Source: Paenibacillus sp. OV219 (GTDB lineage: Bacteria; Bacillota; Bacilli; Paenibacillales; Paenibacillaceae). From it: DNA of 64,000 bases. The position numbers and the translations under genes are program-made. The DNA lies in assembly GCF_900110075.1 (NCBI RefSeq), contig NZ_FOCJ01000011.1:1-64000 (forward strand), written 5' to 3'. Positions 62,376 through 64,000 of this stretch are shown in pieces. Positions within the stretch are counted from its first letter, which is position 1. Every line of letters starts with the position of its first letter. The notes beneath the pieces were generated by a model, which saw only the letters and a program-made list of their open reading frames with translations, was not told the origin of the DNA and ran no database searches.

Positions 62376-62576
62376 GTGGAGGGATTAATCAGCATTGGAC
62401 AACTATCTGCGGACGTGGGCGTTTCCATTCGTGCCCTTAGATACTACGAGGAAGTCAGCCGTTTGCAGCCCAGTATAGGGATTATTTCAGCAGGGATGTA
62501 TGATTATAGGGGATCCCGCACGAACACCGATGCGTACCAAATAGTGCGTTATAGGACGGAGGGAATTCACGATTGA
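62376..62576 (+). pseudogene. Truncated MerR-family regulator
   Basis: From GTG 62376 (GGAGG upstream) the frame encodes EGLISIGQLSADVGVSIRALRYYEE, the first helix-turn-helix of a MerR protein, then breaks off near codon 34 into unrelated sequence that overlaps the 3' end of the carbonic anhydrase gene. Its promoter is perfectly kept. So an insertion or deletion at about 62475-62530 joined the two genes and removed the rest. Confidence 0.8.
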
Positions 62577-63177
62577 CACGAATGACCTCACGAGCGAATT
62601 CATGTTGATCCTTCGGTACTTTGCGCAGCGAGTCGGCCTTCACCTGTGTATCAATATGGGCGCCGGGCGGAACGAAACGGTTAGCTGCAATTCGAACTCC
62701 ATTCGTCACGACGGCATCCATGGAAACCACGGAGCCGCGGCCTACAATCGCATTAAAGACAATGGATTTGAATCCGACGAATACATCGTCTTCGATTAAA
62801 CAAGGACCATGAATAAGTGCGCCGTGGGCGATGGATACATTCTCGCCGATATAGATGGAATACCGCGCGGGGCCAACTTGAACATATTCATGAGCTAGTC
62901 CATGCAGAACGACTCCATCCTGGATATTCGTGTTTGAACCAATGGAGAAGGGCGAGCCCTCATCTGCCCGAAGGGTGGCACTCGGTGCGACAAAAACACC
63001 TGTGTTAATGGTGACATCACCAATCACGGTTGTAAACGGGCTTAGGAAGGTTCCCTCACGTATAATAGGGGATCGTTCGACGGGATTCATGGATGTTCTC
63101 GGGTTAGGTCCGATAAAGCGTACGAATGCATTAAGGGGCCCCTTTGGCAGCTTCAAGACCTTAAAAATCTTCTTCAT
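62482..63177 (-). CDS. Gamma-class carbonic anhydrase/acyltransferase-like protein
   Basis: 231 residues with a left-handed beta helix of hexapeptide repeats: PIIREGTFLSPFTTVIGDVTI, VFVAPSATLRAD, NIQDGVVLHGLAHEY, VSIAHGALIHGPCLI, DDVFVGFKSIVFN. The three zinc-type histidines of gamma carbonic anhydrases are visible in VLHGL, IAHGA and IHGP. Function may be CO2 hydration. The C-terminal residues (THRCSCGIPYNHTSLLK) run into the deleted MerR gene and may be non-native. ATG 63177 with GAGGAG upstream; the longer frame to 63246 is not used. Confidence 0.85.
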   Translation of the reverse strand: MKKIFKVLKLPKGPLNAFVRFIGPNPRTSMNPVERSPIIREGTFLSPFTTVIGDVTINTGVFVAPSATLRADEGSPFSIGSNTNIQDGVVLHGLAHEYVQVGPARYSIYIGENVSIAHGALIHGPCLIEDDVFVGFKSIVFNAIVGRGSVVSMDAVVTNGVRIAANRFVPPGAHIDTQVKADSLRKVPKDQHEFAREVIRVNREFPPSYNALFGTHRCSCGIPYNHTSLLK

Positions 63178-63384
63178 GCCGTATTCTCCTCGCAAACCAT
63201 ATATGGGCTTATTAACCAAGGTATTCGGCATAATGGCAATTGTCACATCATCATAGGCTGCAAGCGAGGAACCAATTGATTTGTCGAATGTACAGCATAA
63301 TGAGTGAGGCCATCTCGCAGTGAATACTTTTCGGTATAATGTAGGTAGTTTTAAGACAGCTGCCTTAAGGAGGCCAACTTAATC

Positions 63385-64000
63385 GTGCTGAAATATAGAA
63401 TGGCAAGACCGGATGAACGCGAAGACTATATTGATTTAGCTAATTACGCATTCAAAATTGATGCGGAGTCCATATTGCCAAAGATGTACAGCAAGGACAT
63501 CGATTCATCGGGCATGCACATGGTCGCTGCGGATGAGCGGGGCCGGCTGCGCGCGCAAGTTGCGGTGTACCCGGAGCCGATGCAGGTTGGCGGTTTCCCG
63601 CTGCGGGTCGGATACTTGGGGATTGTGTCGGTCCATCCAAGAGCACGCGGAGAAGGACACATGAAGGTGCTCATGAACAAGTGGCTGGAAGAGGCACCTG
63701 CTTCGTACGACATGCTTGTCCTGTACGGACAGCGGCAGCGGTACGAGTATTTCGATTTCACCCTCGGAGGGGTGAAGATTAAGTACTCGGTGGGAGAAGT
63801 CAATGCCCGTCATGCTTTGCAGGGCGTGAACGTAGAGGGGCTGTCCATAAAGCCGTTGTTCGAGATTGAAGGAGCGGCAGCCTTTGCGCAGCAGCTGAAC
63901 GAGGCACGGCATTCGTTCGTTCAACGCGATGTGGGGCAGATGTCGGACATCTTAACGGGTCTAGAGCAGCAGCCGCTTGGTGTGCTTGATAAGGAGAAGC
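63385..64000 (+). CDS. GNAT acetyltransferase (Eis-like), cut by window end
   Basis: The frame is open to the end of the window (205 codons seen). It begins MLKYRMARPDEREDYIDLANYAF and has the acetyl-CoA motif VSVHPRARGEGHMKVLM, then a second region (YEYFDFTLGGVKIKYSVGEV) of the kind found in Eis-like proteins with two GNAT units and a sterol-carrier-like end. GTG start at 63385; TAAGGAGG at 63365-63372. TATAAT at 63334-63339 may be its -10. Confidence 0.8.
   Translation, partial: MLKYRMARPDEREDYIDLANYAFKIDAESILPKMYSKDIDSSGMHMVAADERGRLRAQVAVYPEPMQVGGFPLRVGYLGIVSVHPRARGEGHMKVLMNKWLEEAPASYDMLVLYGQRQRYEYFDFTLGGVKIKYSVGEVNARHALQGVNVEGLSIKPLFEIEGAAAFAQQLNEARHSFVQRDVGQMSDILTGLEQQPLGVLDKEK

Overview
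The window reads as origin-proximal chromosome of a spore-forming, motile, low- to mid-GC Gram-positive of the Paenibacillus type. The 5S rRNA end followed by guaB, dacA, pdxS, pdxT, serS and a tRNA-Ser repeats the order seen next to the replication origin of Bacillales, and tadA lies a little further on. A SASP-P-like spore protein, a Spo0E-like phosphatase, PadR and many TTG/GTG starts fit the same group. This placement is inference from gene order and protein families; no database was searched.

Layout. 1-8 kb is conserved housekeeping: rRNA end, a DUF4015 lipoprotein, IMP dehydrogenase, a D,D-carboxypeptidase, PLP synthase, seryl-tRNA synthetase and tRNA-Ser. 8-15.3 kb holds small spore-type proteins, a lipoprotein, a frameshifted chemotaxis receptor, a secreted stalk-domain protein that sits between two copies of its neighbour's 3' end, two small enzymes, tRNA-Arg, a Spo0E-like gene and tadA. 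15.6-24.5 kb holds a PAS histidine kinase, a pseudouridine synthase, an unusual Mur-ligase-like protein paired with an aspartate-racemase-like protein, motAB and a pterin dehydratase. 24.6-34.2 kb holds small metabolic genes, a heterodimeric ABC exporter, four palindromic repeats, two tandem SRPBCC proteins, a decayed membrane-protein gene, a MerR-receiver fusion regulator and a mercaptopyruvate sulfurtransferase.

34.2-47.3 kb is the accessory heart of the window. The last ~75 bp of the sulfurtransferase gene, together with a following hairpin and GAGTCAAC-type motifs, recur several times in diverged form, as if the 3' end of that gene had repeatedly been an insertion point. Between the copies lie mainly surface or exported proteins: an InlB-type repeat protein, a MalT-like regulator, two collagen-like proteins, an HtrA-like protease with a stalk domain, a serine hydrolase and a prolyl 4-hydroxylase. 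The combination of collagen-like Gly-X-Y proteins with a prolyl hydroxylase in one accessory block is the most attractive candidate system here, but a functional link is not proven.

47.3-64 kb returns to mixed single genes: a DHA2 drug transporter, an ABC-F protein, glutamate racemase, an ECF sigma factor, a PadR/pentapeptide/ABC-2 operon, uridine kinase, an exported Hcp-like protein, a gamma-class carbonic anhydrase and a GNAT protein cut by the window edge. Several genes in this half are decaying (protein kinase, GyrI-like domain, quinone oxidoreductase, MerR). No CRISPR array, transposase or integrase was found.
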